NCBI RefSeq assembly: GCF_020520425.1 | Contig: NC_079492.1 | Coordinates: forward strand, 60,697,042-60,761,041 | Source of the DNA: Spinacia oleracea | Lineage: Eukaryota > Streptophyta > Magnoliopsida > Caryophyllales > Amaranthaceae | Length of the DNA: 64,000 nt | Direction of reading: 5' to 3' | Shown here: positions 11,878 through 24,867 of the stretch, one piece after another | Numbering within the stretch: the stretch's first letter is position 1 | How the letters are laid out: every line of letters starts with the position of its first letter | Notes under the pieces: model-generated | Database searches by the model: none | Told to the model about the DNA's origin: nothing | Seen by the model: only the letters and a program-made list of their open reading frames with translations | Program-made: the position numbers and the translations under genes

Positions 11878-12199
11878 TTCTGCGTTTTGCTAGGGATAAT
11901 TATGTAATTGTAGTATGTGAGCGGTGTGAATATTATTGTTTTTAGTTTGCTTTTATTTCCTGTCTGTGTTTAAAGTCTTTCTCAATTATTGCAATACACG
12001 AAGTAATAATTAGTAGTGTTACTGTGTTAGTGTGATGTATAATATGGTTTTGTACCACGCACGCTGCACGTACGTAATTAAGTAAATTGTAGATATATTG
12101 TGGTAGTGGTTGTAACCGAATATCAGCGATGATAGTTTTGTGTACAGATCCTCTGTCTCACTTTTGTATAATTTTGTATTCGTTTTTAACTTCATAAGT
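11878..12199. other. MFT 3' flank
   Basis: About 320 bp of AT-rich DNA, presumably the MFT 3' UTR and downstream sequence. No gene is visible. It ends with TAAGT (12195-12199), the target duplication of the copia element that follows. Confidence 0.6.
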
Positions 12200-12431
12200 T
12201 GTAAAAATATTAATGTAAAGGGAAAAGCTTGACCTTTGTTTATTGATAATTGACATTATATATAATACAATGAATACGAATATGCCTATTGCCAGTATCC
12301 TTAGAGAATTAGGAATTAGTATTTTACCTAAACTTGAATATTGCACATAATAGGAATTGAATACGAGATATAGTCCAAGACTTAATAATATATGGGCTTT
12401 AGAATTATTGTCAAATTCTAATTCCGTAACA
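12200..12431 (-). repeat. 3' LTR (left copy) of copia 12200-17255
   Basis: 232 bp, TGT...ACA, a direct repeat of 17028-17255. A polypurine-like tract (minus strand ACTTGAAGAGG) touches its inner edge. Confidence 0.9.
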
Positions 12432-15400
12432 CCTCTTCAAGTTGGAGCATGGTGTGGATTATGAATGCCCAACTTGGATAACAAGTAATCAAACTGCCGC
12501 TTTCCTAGGGCCTTAGTGAAGATGTCTGCCAGTTGAGATGTAGTCGTGACATAAGATGGTGCAATAATCCCTTCTGTAACAAAAACGGGATTTTTCGCGA
12601 TATGTAAGGCTGACTGACTATCGCAGAAAAGTGGAATAGCCTTAGGATGATGAACTCCGATCCTCAAGAGTAGCCCCTGAGAGCTGCCATATAACGATAT
12701 TCGGCTTCTGCGGACGAACGAGAGACTGTATGTTGTTTCTTTGTTTTCCATGAAATGGAAGATTGACCTAAGAAAACAAGCCAACCAGATAAGGAACGAT
12801 GAGTAACAGGGCAAGCTGCCAGTCTGAATCACACTAACCTTGAAGACGGAGCTCATTATCCGCACGAAGCAGAATGCCTTGACCCGGAGTGCCTTTGAGA
12901 TAGCGAACAACCCGAAGAGCTGCTTCCCAATGGGCGGCCCGGGGTTCCTGTAAAAATTGTGACAGAACATGCACAGAGTAAGCCAGATCAGGGCGCGTAA
13001 CGGCCAAATAAACTAGACGCCCTACGAGACGACGATAAGCTTCGAGATTCGTGAGAATTGGGCCATCATCAAGGCCCAGACGATGGTTTTTCTCAATTGG
13101 GAACCCACTAGGTATAGCTCCGAACCCACTAGGTTTAGCTCCAGACAGTCCTGCTTCAGTTATAATATCCAGAGTATATTTGCGTTGGCACAAAAATAAG
13201 CCTGTTGCGCTACGGGCCACCTCAATGCCAAGAAAGTACCGCAATAAGCCCAAATTTTTCATTTTGAAACAGTCACTCATATATGCTTTGAAAGTAGCAA
13301 TTGCAGCGAAAGTATTCCATGAAATAATAAGATCATCAACATAAACCGATACATTTATTTGGGTTGTACCGTGCGTGTACGTAAATAAAGAGTAATCGGA
13401 ATATGACTGGTTGAAGCCAAATGTCTTAAGGGCATGAACCAATTTTACAAACCAACACCGAGGAGCCTGTTTTAATCCATACAACGATTTGCGAAGAAGA
13501 CATACCATTTTTGGATTAGAGCACTCGAACCCAGGGGGTAATGTCATATATATCTCTTCTTCAAGGTCACCATGGAGAAAAGCGTTGTGAACATCCATTT
13601 GATGAAGTTTCCAATTTTTAGAGGCAGCTATAGCAAGAAAGGCACGAACAGTAGTTATTTTAGCAACTGGAGCAAATGTTTCATTATAATCAATACCTTC
13701 CTTTTGATGATTTCCCAGAACAACCAATCTAGACTTGAGACGTTCAATATCACCACTGGAGAGAAATTTGGTTCTGTATACCCATTGGCTTCCCAAAGCA
13801 CGTTTTCCTGGAAGAAGTTCCTCTAGAGTCCAAGTCCCATTATCCTCCAAGGCTCGAATTTCTTCCTGCATTGATTTCTTCCACCCATAATCCCTCATTG
13901 TTTCTCTGTAAGACTTAGGATCTTTTCCAGAAATAATAGCTGCGAGAAACTTACAATAATTTACAGAGAAATTGCTACAATTAATGTAATGTGTTATAGG
14001 ATAAGGAGTACCTGAGGAGTGAAGCAGAGACGAAAAAGACGGAGATGGACCTTCAGCAATTGTTGTGTGAGTGACATAATCTTTTAACCAAGAGGGTGGT
14101 GCCTTGTCCCGCAGGCCGCGGCCCAAATCAGAAGTGATGCTAATAGGAACAGACGTGGGTATGGATTGGTCAGTAATTGGTTCAGTTGGAGTGTTTTGAG
14201 AATTTTGGGTTGTTGGGTGAATTTGGGCTTGGTGATTTTGGGGTTCTGGAGATGATGTGGTTGTAGTTGGAGTATGGGTTGTAGTTGGAGTGTGGGTTGC
14301 TGTAGGAGACAAAGGTTCATTTGGTGAGGCTAATGATGAAGAAGATTGCTCATGGGAATTGAGTGGACGTGGGTACTCGTGTTGGTCCACGGGAGGCAAG
14401 TGGGACGTGTCATTGGGCCTTTGTGTAATGGGCTCTTCATTGGAAGGAATATAATGATTAAAATCGAAATCAATATCATTTTCATTAACATAAGGCACAA
14501 TTGCACTTGGGTCAATGTTAACGTCCTCCGGGTCAACAAATGGGAAAATGTCCTCAAAAAACTTCACATCACGGGATACTAGAAATTCCTTTCTGTCAAG
14601 ATCGTAGACCAACCAACCCTTCTTGCCAAATGGGTACCCCACAAAAATACATTTTCTACTCCTACTTTGAAATTTGTCCCCTTTAGTTTTTTGATTGTGA
14701 ACGAAACATAAACACCCAAAAGTACGGATAGTATTATAAGAAGGTGGGACACCATACAAGATTTCATAAGGGGTTTTATTGTTCAACAAAGGTGAGGGAG
14801 TTCGATTAATTAAATGTGCGGAAGCGAGAACACACTCCCCCCAAAAATAAATAGGTAAATTTTCTTGAAATCTTAATACCCGGGCAACATTTAGGATGTG
14901 TTTATGCTTTCTCTCAATCCGACCATTTTGTTGTGGAGTTCCGACACATGAGGAGAAAAAGAAAATGCCAGAAGCAGAAAAATACTCACGCAAACAATTA
15001 AATTCCGGCCGTTATCACTTTGCACAATTTTAATGGTTTGAGAAAATTGGCAATCAATCATGGCAATAAAATTCATAAAAATGCGAAAAACTTCTGTTTT
15101 ATCATCCAACAAATAAACCCAAACGGATCTAGAAAAGTCATCAACTATAGTTAAAAAATAGCGAGCACCACAAGAAGAAGAATGTCTATATGATCCCCAT
15201 AAATCACAACGAATTTTCTAAAAAATGCGAGTAGCTTTATTTTCACTAATAGGAAATCTGTCCCTAGGATGCTTTGCACGAAAAAAAACTTCGCAAGCTT
15301 TATTTAAACTACCCTTAATGTCAATAATGGGAGAAAGTAACTTTACTACTTTTTCTGAGGGGTGCCCCATCCTGTTATGCCACAAATCCAATGTCGATGT

Positions 15401-17027
15401 GGCTCCATTCACCAAAATATGTTGCACCGAGTCAGCTTCTCCATCTCGTCTAACTCCCGTTCCAATCACCTCCCCCGTTTGGTCCTGTATAGCACACATA
15501 GAGGAATTAAATTTAACAATACTCTGTAAATCATCATTTAATTGAGAAACCAAAAGTAAATTGCAACTAAATTGGGGGACATAAAGAACATTTTTGAGAA
15601 CAATATTCTTTGATAATCGGACCGAGCCTCCGTGAGTGGCATTCTCCTTTTTGCCGTTAGGAAGTCCAACGGGGCAATCGTAAATATCTGAAATATCAAA
15701 TAATAAATTTTTATCACCTGTAACATGATGGGTTGCTCTAGTGTCAATTATCCAAAATTTGGTATTAAACTTACCATTAAGTCAGTTTTCCGGAACAGAA
15801 GTGCTGTCAAACAAGCCTGCAATGGCCTTCCATTGATCTGGAGTAAATAGAGTTTGGGCCTAGTCCAATTGTGTGGCCTGATCAGAATAATTGGGTGTGG
15901 CCTGCTGAACCTGTTGTGTGCCTGCAATGTATTAGCGCTGATTGGGCCTGGGCCGCGAGATGCAGGCCGACTGCTACGTCCACTACCTCCACGCAATCGT
16001 GAATTGCTCCTGCCTCCACGCCCACGTGATGGGCCAGAATGCTTGGGCTCATCAGGCCAACCCAATATTTCATAGCAGTTTTCACTTGCATGACTTGACT
16101 TTTTGCAATGAATACAAGGATTTAAGGCCCAACAAGTTGTAATATCATGGCCTTGTTTTTGACATGTTGTGTAATAGGGAACCTCGTCAGTACTGGCTCG
16201 TTCCTTGAACTTGCTAGAAATTGCACGTACAGAGAAACCCGTAACCTCGGGTGGGTTGTCCTCCACCGTGGGTCTGGCTTGCCGGACACGTTCGTCTTGT
16301 GTGACCAATTGATATGCCCGGTCAAGAGAAGGCAAGGGATCTTGAGATAAAATATTAGTACGTTGTTGAGCATAATATGGAGTATACAACCCCATCAAAA
16401 ATTCATGTAACTTGGTCGTTTCACGCCTTTGGACGTGTTGATCTGCAGTAGAACAATTTGAACAACATGCACAAGTAATAATAGGTTCAAGATTGCTTAA
16501 GTCCTCCCACAAAGCATTAAGTTTACCATAATATTGAGAGACCGTCATAGACTTTGTTTGTTCACAACGGGCAATTAAAGATTTTATTTGTTGAATTCTA
16601 GGACCATTAACCACAGAAAAGCGATGTTTAAGATGATCCCATAAGCGCTTAGGTTCTCTATATTTTGTTAATTGAGATTTTACCTCCGGATCAATAGTGT
16701 TGGTAATCCAAGATACGAGCATGGCGTTGATGGCAGTCCAATCCGATTGTGTGCATGGTGGAATTGGAGCTGTGATAGTACCGTCCAAGAACCCCGAATT
16801 TTCGCCGTGCTTCTAATGCGGTTTGAATATCGCTAGCCCGTTCATCATAATTATGATTACGGAGTCTGGTGGGGGTGATAAAATCACCCGGTCGATCTTG
16901 ACTGCCTAGATAAAACGAGGAATCGGGTTCGATTTTCTTAGGTGGGGGAGGCGGTGTGGCTTCATCGCCTGCCATTGTGTTTGAAAATAAAAAAAGAGGG
17001 TTTATAGGAACCTTGCTCTTGATACCA

Positions 17028-17255
17028 TGTAAAAATATTAATGTAAAGGGAAAAGCTTGACCTTTGTTTATTGATAATTGACGTTATATATAATACAATA
17101 AATACGGAATATGCCTATTGCCAGTATCCTTAGAGAATTAGGAATTAGTATTTTACCAAAACTTGAATAATACACATAATGGGAATACGAGATATAGTCT
17201 AAGACTTAATAATATATGGGCTTTAGAATTATTGTCAAATTCTAATTCCGTAACA
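17028..17255 (-). repeat. 5' LTR (right copy) of copia 12200-17255
   Basis: 228 bp, with the tRNA-Met primer-binding site at its inner edge (complement of CTCTTGATACCA, about 17016-17027). Confidence 0.9.
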
Positions 17256-17390
17256 TAAGTGTATGAGTATGATGGTATGAATTCTGCAAAAGTTGTGTTA
17301 CAACTTACAAGCCTGGAAACGGTATCCTTAAAATGCTTTGTACTTAGAACTGACTGCTGACCATGCTAAGTAAGATTAAGTTGGAACATA

Positions 17391-17486
17391 TTCTATCCGT
17401 CTCATTTTACTTGTCTTATTTGATCAATTATTGTAATAGATTTTTTTATCATAACGGGTCAAGTGAAATGAGAAGGATCGAGAGAG
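17391..17486. mobile_element. Short Stowaway-like MITE
   Basis: Starts TTCTATCCGTCTCATTTTAC after a TA and ends with the inverted form GTGAAATGAGAAGGATCGAG, about 96 bp. The inverted ends resemble the Tc1/mariner-type Stowaway consensus. The right TA was not clearly preserved. Confidence 0.55.
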
Positions 17487-17574
17487 TGATGTATTAGTTT
17501 AACTACTATTATGAGGAAGTTTCAAAAGGAAAAATTAAAAAATTAAAAGGAAAAAAAAAAGGAAAAATGCCTAA

Positions 17575-19218
17575 GAGCAACTCCAATAGTTGCATTTAGG
17601 GACTTGCTTGCAATTTCCAAAACTTTCAAGCAAGTAGCTAAACCATTGGAGCAATTTTGTTAAATTAGCTAGACAAAGCTAATTAGCTCTACCAAGCTAA
17701 TTAGCTTGGAAAAAATAATAACTTTTTTTTTTCCTAATTATTAGGAACTAGCTTTTGGCCTGTTCTACGCACGGGATATATTTTAGGAAACTCAATTAAA
17801 AAAATGGTAAATTGACATACCAAAATGATAAAGGTATAAATAATGTATAATACTTCACTAAAAAATTTCACTAATAATTTTGATAGTACGTAGACATACT
17901 AAAATTTCCAAGATATATTGGGTGGAAGCATTACTTTTATGGAATATATTATGAGCTCCCCAAGACCACAAATACATTCTTAGTTTAGGAGTATACGGAA
18001 TATCTTTTTATCCAAGTGGTTTTAAAAAAATGAGAATAAGAGAAATATGCTAGTACGGAGTAACTAAATTAAGCATATGTATTCTTTGAATTAAACCAAA
18101 GAAACCAACAAATCTTCAATATGCTAAGAAATTCACCATTGTTGTTTGTTGGATTAAAAACTATGTTTCAGTTGCCAAGTATACATGAAGTTTCGCACCC
18201 TATCCTTTGCATCACAATCAAGAAAAATACCCAAAAGGAAAATGACCTAAGAATTAAGAGTTGTAATCAAGAACGACACGTGATATGTCAAAATTCTGGA
18301 AAATATCAAAGACTAAACCATTTTTTTTAAACTCGAAATTATGCTTATAGAGTTGGGGTGTGGTAGTAGTAGATGCCATACAGATTTCAAAACAAAAATG
18401 CATCCATGTTTGTCGGTTTTAAGTCGTTTATAAAAGAACTTGAAATATGATGACGCTTGAGGCAAGTCAGGCAACGGGATGCAAAGAAGATGCACCGTTG
18501 ATTTAAATGAGCTAAAAAAATGAATATAATGATAGATTTAACTAATACCAACCTCATTAGAAGAAATATTTTTCCAAAAAACAATGGGGTGGACATGAAT
18601 TAGAAGTTCATAACATAATTTTAACTTCCACCCACCTATAGAAAAATAATAAAATTCTTCAAAATGAAGAAATTTAGCAAAATAAGTGAGGGAGGAATAT
18701 TGGTCTATAAAAAATTGTAAACATGTAGGTTTAATAAATAGTCAAATTCATTAACCAGGGAATTATAACCATCTCAAACGTTTCTCATTCTTGATTCACC
18801 CTAACCGCCAATGTATTAATCAATGTCTCTAATTAAATTGTTCTAAACGGTGGTAAACTAAAATTGGAAAGGGAATGATGAAATGTTGAGGTGACTTATT
18901 ATGTTTAAAATAAAGAATTGATTATGTATTCTTGGCCACATGTCTTCTAAGTGGTCATGATTATGTGTCCGCCACGTGTCTTCAAAATGGTGTTGCTTAC
19001 GTGTCATAAAAAAGAAGTTGGTTTTCTTTTTTAAATACTAGGTATTGATGTAATTATGTAAACGTAAGAATAATTTATTTATTTTAGAAAAGAAGTTAAA
19101 CAAAAATCAAGCTACTTGCTAACCATTGAAGCATGTTGTAGCTAGAAAACGTTATTGCTTGAAAAATTGATGCGGCATACAAAATTACAATGATATTAGC
19201 TAACCATTAAAGATAATC
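17575..19218. mobile_element. PIF/Harbinger-like non-autonomous element
   Basis: Imperfect inverted ends GAGCAACTCCAATAGTTGC (17575) and, on the opposite strand, GATTATCTTTAATGGTTAG (from 19218), flanked by TAA on both sides (17572-17574 and 19219-19221). TAA/TTA is the Harbinger target. Subterminal AGCTAATTAGCTTGG-type repeats are present. The 1.6-kb interior has no transposase and only short unconvincing frames. It may instead be two smaller related MITEs with unrelated DNA between them. Confidence 0.4.
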
Positions 19219-19499
19219 TAATTGTACCGGGCTTTGGAATGCCGTTACATTTTGCAGTCCAGATGGAACTGGGCCTCTTGTGTTTTCCTATGTAACTATA
19301 TTTCACCTTTTGGGAGAAAATATCAATACTGTGGCCCGTGATAATTATTGTCCACAAGCATTGAGGATGACTTGAATTAGCACCCTCTTTTTAGGGCTAT
19401 AAAATCTGATCATCTATCGATAACGGATTGTGTTTAATCAGTTTGGGTATAATAGGATAACGTTTTGTATAAGGTCATTGTCCATCGTGCCCATATCGA

Positions 19500-20040
19500 T
19501 TGATTAAATAAACTTTCATTTCGGTTTTTGTCGAATATTGGTCAGATCAGGTCAGATTTTGAACTGGTTTGGACCACAACCGGAATCAAGAAATTTTTCG
19601 GACCGGAGAGCGAACTGAAACGGGTTTTTCCAGTCCGGTTCAAATTTAGACCGGATTGGACCGAAATTATTGAACATGCCTTTGTACAATTTTCGAGGTT
19701 ATTTATTTCCAAACAAAATACATTTAGGAGATTTTTCAAACATTAATTCTTCAATTTTAAGGGATATAGAAAACTAAACAGTTGGAAAATAAAATAAAAT
19801 AACACATGATTTTAATGCACTAAAGAAAATTAATGATTTATTTAATATAAACTTGGTCAACCAGTTCGGGCATGAAAATTTTGATTTTGGACCGGACCGG
19901 GGAAACCCAAAAACAAAAATTTAAATGAACGAAGACTTGACCAAATTAAATCAACTGATCGAGTTCGGTTTAGACTAAAATCGGTTCGATTCCGGTCTAT
20001 TTTCTGGTCCGAACCGAATTTTAAACACTCCTAGATATAG
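19500..20040. repeat. Inverted-repeat region rich in GGACCGG words
   Basis: The left part (about 19556-19660) and right part (about 19965-20030) carry inverted copies of CGGTTCGGACC/GACCGGAATC-type words. This suggests a decayed foldback or hAT-like element ending near TTTAAACACTCCTAG. Ends and target duplication are not defined. The overlapping short frames on both strands are products of the inverted repeat. Confidence 0.4.
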
Positions 20041-20375
20041 TAACTCGGTGTACATATTGGCTATTGTTTTTCACCAGAGATAAGGTCCTTTGGTCCGAAG
20101 TTTATAAGTTGTGATTGATCTAATTTAATTAATGTACTAGTTTTTCTAAAATTTAACTGTTTTTGTACGTGGTTCTCCTTTCAATCTTTACGTTTTTCAT
20201 ATGTATTGGAAATATAATACGGAGTATATGTTTTCAAGGCAACACAACTAAGAAAATAAGAATAAGAAACTCTCCAAGGATATCTGAACAAAGATTTGGT
20301 GTGTCGTGGCTATTAGGAACCACTGACTTGAAAACGATAATTAAACGCAGGTGGGGAGCCAATTGTATTCGCTGA

Positions 20376-20657
20376 TTCGTTCCCTGAGGTTCACACACTG
20401 CTCTCACACTAAGGCACTTTAGGGTGAGAGATTGGAGTCACATGAACTTATGCCCAAAAGAACCTCTCCCTAGCCATTTCGGTTTAAGAAGATGTGAAAG
20501 CGCGTTTCTCTGTATAAGAATTAGAACGGTTCATTCCGAGGTGTGAAGTGGAAGAGAAGGGATGTCATGATTGGGTTTTTGAATAAGACGACATTTTCAT
20601 TCTTATTACTTTTTCCATATGAAAAAGTAATAAGAATGAGAGGTGTTAAGATTTTTA
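20376..20657. other. Probable plastid-derived spacer beside rrn5
   Basis: The segment runs without break into the plastid 5S rRNA copy. It contains a strong AT hairpin (TATTACTTTTTCCATATG with its complement, about 20604-20638) at the place where the rrn5 3' flank would be. I take it as the rrn5-to-trnR side spacer, from position and general look; no trnR was found. Confidence 0.4.
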
Positions 20658-20752
20658 TCATCCTGGCGTCGAGCTAATTTTCCGCAGGACCTCCCTTACA
20701 GTATAGTCGCCGCAGTAGAGTTTACCCACCAAGTTCGGGATGGATTGGTGTG
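20658..20752 (-). pseudogene. rrn5: Plastid 5S rRNA fragment (NUPT)
   Basis: On the minus strand this reads the plastid 5S rRNA from CACACCAATCCATCCCGAAC to the 3' end AGCTCGACGCCAGGATGA, with several substitutions and one extra base. About the first 25 bases are missing, replaced by psbB sequence at the junction (about 20753). It is not a functional rRNA gene. Confidence 0.85.
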
Positions 20753-21087
20753 ATTAAATAATTCGATTGGGGTAGTTGCGGAACCATACCACATATTTCC
20801 CACAACAACAAAAGCTGCAAAAAAGACAACAACAATACTACTAGAAAGAACGGCTTCAATGTTACCCATACGTAATCCTTTGTATATATAGACGTTGAGG
20901 CGGAAGGACACTAAGATGGAATAGACCGGGTAATATACCTAATGTTCCTGCTGCAATATGATGAGAGGCTATTCCTCCTGGAACAAAAGGATTAAAACCT
21001 TCGAAGCCTAATGATGTAAGTTACAGGTTGTACTTTTCCTGTTAGTCCATAAGGATCGGATACCCATATTTCGGGCCCGTACAAGCC
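20753..21087 (-). pseudogene. psbB: psbB (CP47) fragment, plastid-derived
   Basis: The minus-strand translation gives pieces of photosystem II CP47: LTGK near 21050, [16 protein letters not shown] and [13 protein letters not shown] near 20760-20890. This covers roughly 100 residues of the C-terminal half. The frame is shifted at least once between the first and second parts. Both ends are fusion points, to rrn5 on one side and accD-region DNA on the other. Confidence 0.9.
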
Positions 21088-21209
21088 TTGCAAGCTGATC
21101 GATAATTAAATAAGAAATAGGGGTTAACAATAAATTTTGTTGGTACCAACAAAAAAAGGACTCCAATTCAATTGTTTACTTTTTTGAATTGAATTATTCT
21201 ATTTCTATT

Positions 21210-21892
21210 AAATTTGAAATTGCAATCCGCCTATTTTCAAAATATCAAACAGATGACCAAAAATCCCGAGAAAGTATTTTATTTGCCTTCTTTTGCGAAT
21301 TATTGGAATTCAAGTTATCTGAACTATAGATCTAAGAATGACGATACTTATAATTGTCATTCCAGGTATTATACTAACAATAGTTGGAATAATCACATTA
21401 ATAATTGCATTGACAGTTATCTTCATTCTCAAATCCGTAGTGACAGTTCCATCCTAAGTGGTAATGACTGTTACATTTTGAGTTACATTTTTAATGAAAG
21501 TGGAAATAAGAGTGAAAGTTTCAGTAAAAGAAGTATCACGAATGACAGTAATTTAACTAGAAGAGAAAGTTCTCATAATCTTGATGTAACTACAAAATAT
21601 AGAAATTTGTGGGTTCAATATTGTTATGCATTAAATTGCTGAAGTAAAAAATGGGTATTTGTGAACATTGTGGATATCATTTGAAAATAAGTAGTTCAGA
21701 TAAAATTGAACTTCTAATTGATCCCTGTACTTGAAATCTAATGGATGACGATATGGTCTCTATGGATCCTATCGGATTTCATTTGGAGGAGGAAGCTATA
21801 AAGATCATATTGATTTGTATCAAATAAAGACGGGTTTACCTGAAGTTGTTCAAACCGGTATAGGTCAACTAAAAGGTATTCCTGTAGCAATT
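21210..21892 (+). pseudogene. accD: accD fragment, part 1 (plastid-derived)
   Basis: Resembles the plastid acetyl-CoA carboxylase beta subunit: [25 protein letters not shown], then YRNLWVQ, CEHCGYHLK-like zinc-finger residues and [14 protein letters not shown]. Frame breaks occur after WVQ and in the DP..FH region. It ends exactly at the insertion point (GTAGCAATT). Upstream 21140-21210 is probably the rbcL-accD spacer. Confidence 0.9.
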
Positions 21893-24029
21893 TGTAACAC
21901 CCTAATAATTCCTTGCTTTTATAAAACCATTTTCCAACTTAAAATAAAGGAATTACTAAAGCATTACCGCCACCGTGATAACGGTTAAGGCTATTACCAG
22001 AATTACGCAGCGGAATTAAATGTCAACTAACTTTTAAAAACATAATTAATGAAATATTGAGGCCTCCTACAATTTGGAACCATAATGGCCCAAAACCCGA
22101 AGTATAAATAATTCAAACGTTTCAAACATAATTAAAGTAAAGTTAAATAGTTCAAAATACGAAAACATGCAACTCTCTCGATCATCCCAAGCCACATGAT
22201 TCCGATCTACCAACCTGCTATTTTATTCTACTCCCCATCAATGCAAGTGCAAATGATAGATCATCATAGGGTCATTAAGGCAAAGGCCATGACCAAAACA
22301 CACAAAGCACGTAGTCAGCAAAAGCTGAGTACTTACAAGCATAGAATGAATGAAACTAAAACATGCATCACTCACTAAGTACTAATCAACATGCAAAAGC
22401 CATATAATAATGAACAACCAATCATCATTACAGGACTCGACGCTTGACTCGACTCTTGACTCACAATTTAATTAGAATAAGCTTCGAACGGGCCAAAAGA
22501 ATAATCCACAAAGGGAAAAAGGTGATGGGAGCCAACCATACACCAAATATATAATAATAAAATCGGGCCATACCGAGTGCCAGGCCATACCGACGGAATT
22601 CCTGCGCATATATAATATAAATGAAACAACGTCTTGTATCATTAGTAGGAGTACGAGCTTTCCGGCAAGACTCCCCCCATTGTTCATACTCAAGGTATAT
22701 ACGTTCCAAGAGTTTTGAAGCTTGTTCTGGTTGCACTTTACGTTTATTAATATTTTATTAAAGGCGAACTCAAGACTCGACAATGTACACACATACAATT
22801 AATAAACAACAACCAAAACAATCTTATTTTAATGCTTTAAGACTTGTGATCAACCAAGCAAGACACTTGTGATATTACTACCATGTTCCTCCTCACCAAA
22901 GTGAGATTCCACATCATGCACATTAACATGAGGGTTGTGCCCTTGCACGACAAATCCTAATTCATTTCATACATAATATTCCCAACTGAACCCTAAATGT
23001 GCGGTGGCTTACGTCAGCTAACCCTTCACATGTGGTAAAATAAATATAGTACAACGAAGTACGAATAATTGGCTCAAAGTATGCTAGACATCCCGTACAA
23101 TAGCATACAAATAAATAATCCATCCCTTGCATGTGAAATAAACCATACATGCATAAATATTGAACAACATGATTGACAATGAAATCCATACTCATAATAA
23201 TTTCAACATGCTTGTTCAACAATTAATCCAATAAATCCAACATCACAAATCACATGCTCGTACCAAAATAAACATGATTCCACATAATGTAATTCACATC
23301 ATCAACAATCATGTAATGTCATTGACAAAAAGGTGTGATCGCCCTAAACTTGTACGTACCTTGAAACCTAAGCGTAGGGGCCACTTTGCAATAACGAGCA
23401 CTCAACTAGAAATCACCTCCTATCATCAAAATAATGAAACTTAAATTATTTCCATGTTCATTAAATTTCCAGCAACTTTATAAAATTCAAAACCTCCTTT
23501 AAACTTTAGAATTCAATCGTTTTTCAATAATAAAAACGTCTCAATTTGCAAAATCAATCCCTAGTACGAAAACATACTTTTTCCGCCTTTAAAATCAAAA
23601 AAAATCGACACTTTAAACCTTTATTCAAATCTGAAAATATAATTGCTTATCATAATTAAAATTATCACCTAATTATGCTAATCAATTGACTCATTAGGTC
23701 TAGGTTAAAACCCTAACTTGAAAATCCCAATAACACTAGTTTATTATCATAAAAATCAATGCTTTATTCAATAAACAAATCTGAAAATTCATCCTTTAAT
23801 AATTAAAACAAACCTAATGAATCACAACACGCAAATCCTCAAACCACGGTATTCATAACCGGTTCCCAGCATTTTAATTACTCAAAATAATATTAATATA
23901 ATAATTTAAAATACGGAATTTAAATAGAATAGGTAAGGAAGAAGAGAATTATACCAATCCGGCCTATAGCACGGAACAATCACGAATTAATGTGATTGGG
24001 CGAAAAGAGATTGGAAAACGAACACGAAC

Positions 24030-24073
<44 letters not shown>

Positions 24074-24867
24074 CGTGTGTGTGCGCGCAGCAAGGGGCGA
24101 CGAGCAGCAACAGGCGCGAGTGAGAGGGGGCGCGCGCGCGCTGGGCGCGAAGGAGAGAGCGAGAGTGTGGGTGCAGCGCTGTGCGCGAGAGAACGAGCGA
24201 GAGAGAGCGAGGGTGTGGGTGTGCGATGCACACGAAGCAACAACACAGCAGCACAGCACCAGCAGCTATGCGCGCTGGCTGGGCGGGCTGCGAGAGAAAA
24301 GGGAGGGCGAGAGTGTGTGTGGGCGAGAGGCGGGCACGAGGGCACGAGGCCGTGCGGGCGTGCGGGTGCTGCACGAGGGCACGAAGCCTTGAGGGCGTGG
24401 GGGTGCCGAGCAAAGAGAGAGGAGGGGAGAGATGGAGTGAGGGGCAAGAAAAACAAAAGAGGGTTTATGAATTTTAGGGGCTCATTTAATGATGGGGGAG
24501 TCTTATTTATAAGCTCCCTAATCCCTTGATGGGTTAGGCTTAGGGGATTTGAGTTGGGCTTAGGAAATAAATAATTTGGGCTAGCTTAGGATTTAAATTA
24601 AACTCTTTTGATTGGGCTCGTTTAGTAAAACGAATTGGACTTTTTATTTAAAACCCGAAGCTTTAAAAATCATTTGCAACTCATTTAATTTCCCGACTCA
24701 AGAATTAAATTCGTTTCGTAATTAATTAAAATAATAAATATTCTAATTAATTAAAATACATTAAATAAAATGCATTTAAATATTATTTAAATGTTAATAA
24801 ATCGTAAAATGCTTTATAAATATAATCAAATATACTTATAAATATTATAAAAATACGAGGTATTACA
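21893..24867. mobile_element. Solo-LTR-like insertion within NUPT accD
   Basis: A 2975-bp block, TGTAACACCCT...GAGGTATTACA. It interrupts accD between the codons for VAI and GLM, and AATT is repeated on both sides (21889-21892 and 24868-24871). No gag-pol is present. Its ends and its CGCAGCGGAATT near the left end relate it to 4868-7790, so both are probably solo LTRs of one gypsy (Tekay/Del-like) lineage. It contains an (AC)n run and a GC-rich GAGAG/GCGCG patch (24070-24440) that gives long spurious frames on both strands. A TTATTTATAA box at 24503-24512 could be the LTR promoter if the element reads plus. Confidence 0.65.
24029..24070. repeat. (AC)n microsatellite
   Basis: About 21 AC units. 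The Thr-His or Cys-Val repeats in overlapping frames derive from it. Confidence 0.97.

Larger units (their letters stand above)
12200..17255 (-). mobile_element. Ty1/copia element, full length, minus strand
   Basis: Bounded by LTRs 12200-12431 and 17028-17255 (TGTAAAAATATT...CCGTAACA), inside a perfect 5-bp target duplication TAAGT (12195-12199 and 17256-17260). A primer-binding site complementary to initiator tRNA-Met (TGGTATCAAGAGC on the minus strand) abuts the right LTR, and a purine-rich tract abuts the left one. Order on the minus strand: gag (about 16975-15750) with a zinc knuckle, integrase (about 15550-14600, including GTPQQNGRIERKHKH), a threonine/proline-rich spacer, reverse transcriptase (MDVHNAFLHGDL, YVDDLIIS) and RNase H (to about 12440). 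It is a fossil with several breaks, in gag, around integrase and near the 3' end. LTRs look about 97% alike, suggesting roughly a million years. Confidence 0.9.

Noticed and set aside
20658-20752. Functional 5S rRNA gene
   Set aside because: It is the plastid type, lacks its 5' end and is mutated; a nuclear copy fragment.
20696-20911. A 71-codon frame joining psbB and 5S rRNA sequence
   Set aside because: A chance fusion frame across a plastid fragment junction; the rRNA part is not coding.
23964-24529. Long overlapping open frames on both strands (up to 177 codons) around the AC microsatellite
   Set aside because: They arise from AC/GT and GAG/GCG low-complexity DNA inside the solo-LTR-like block; no domain, no splice or start context, and all six frames are equally open.
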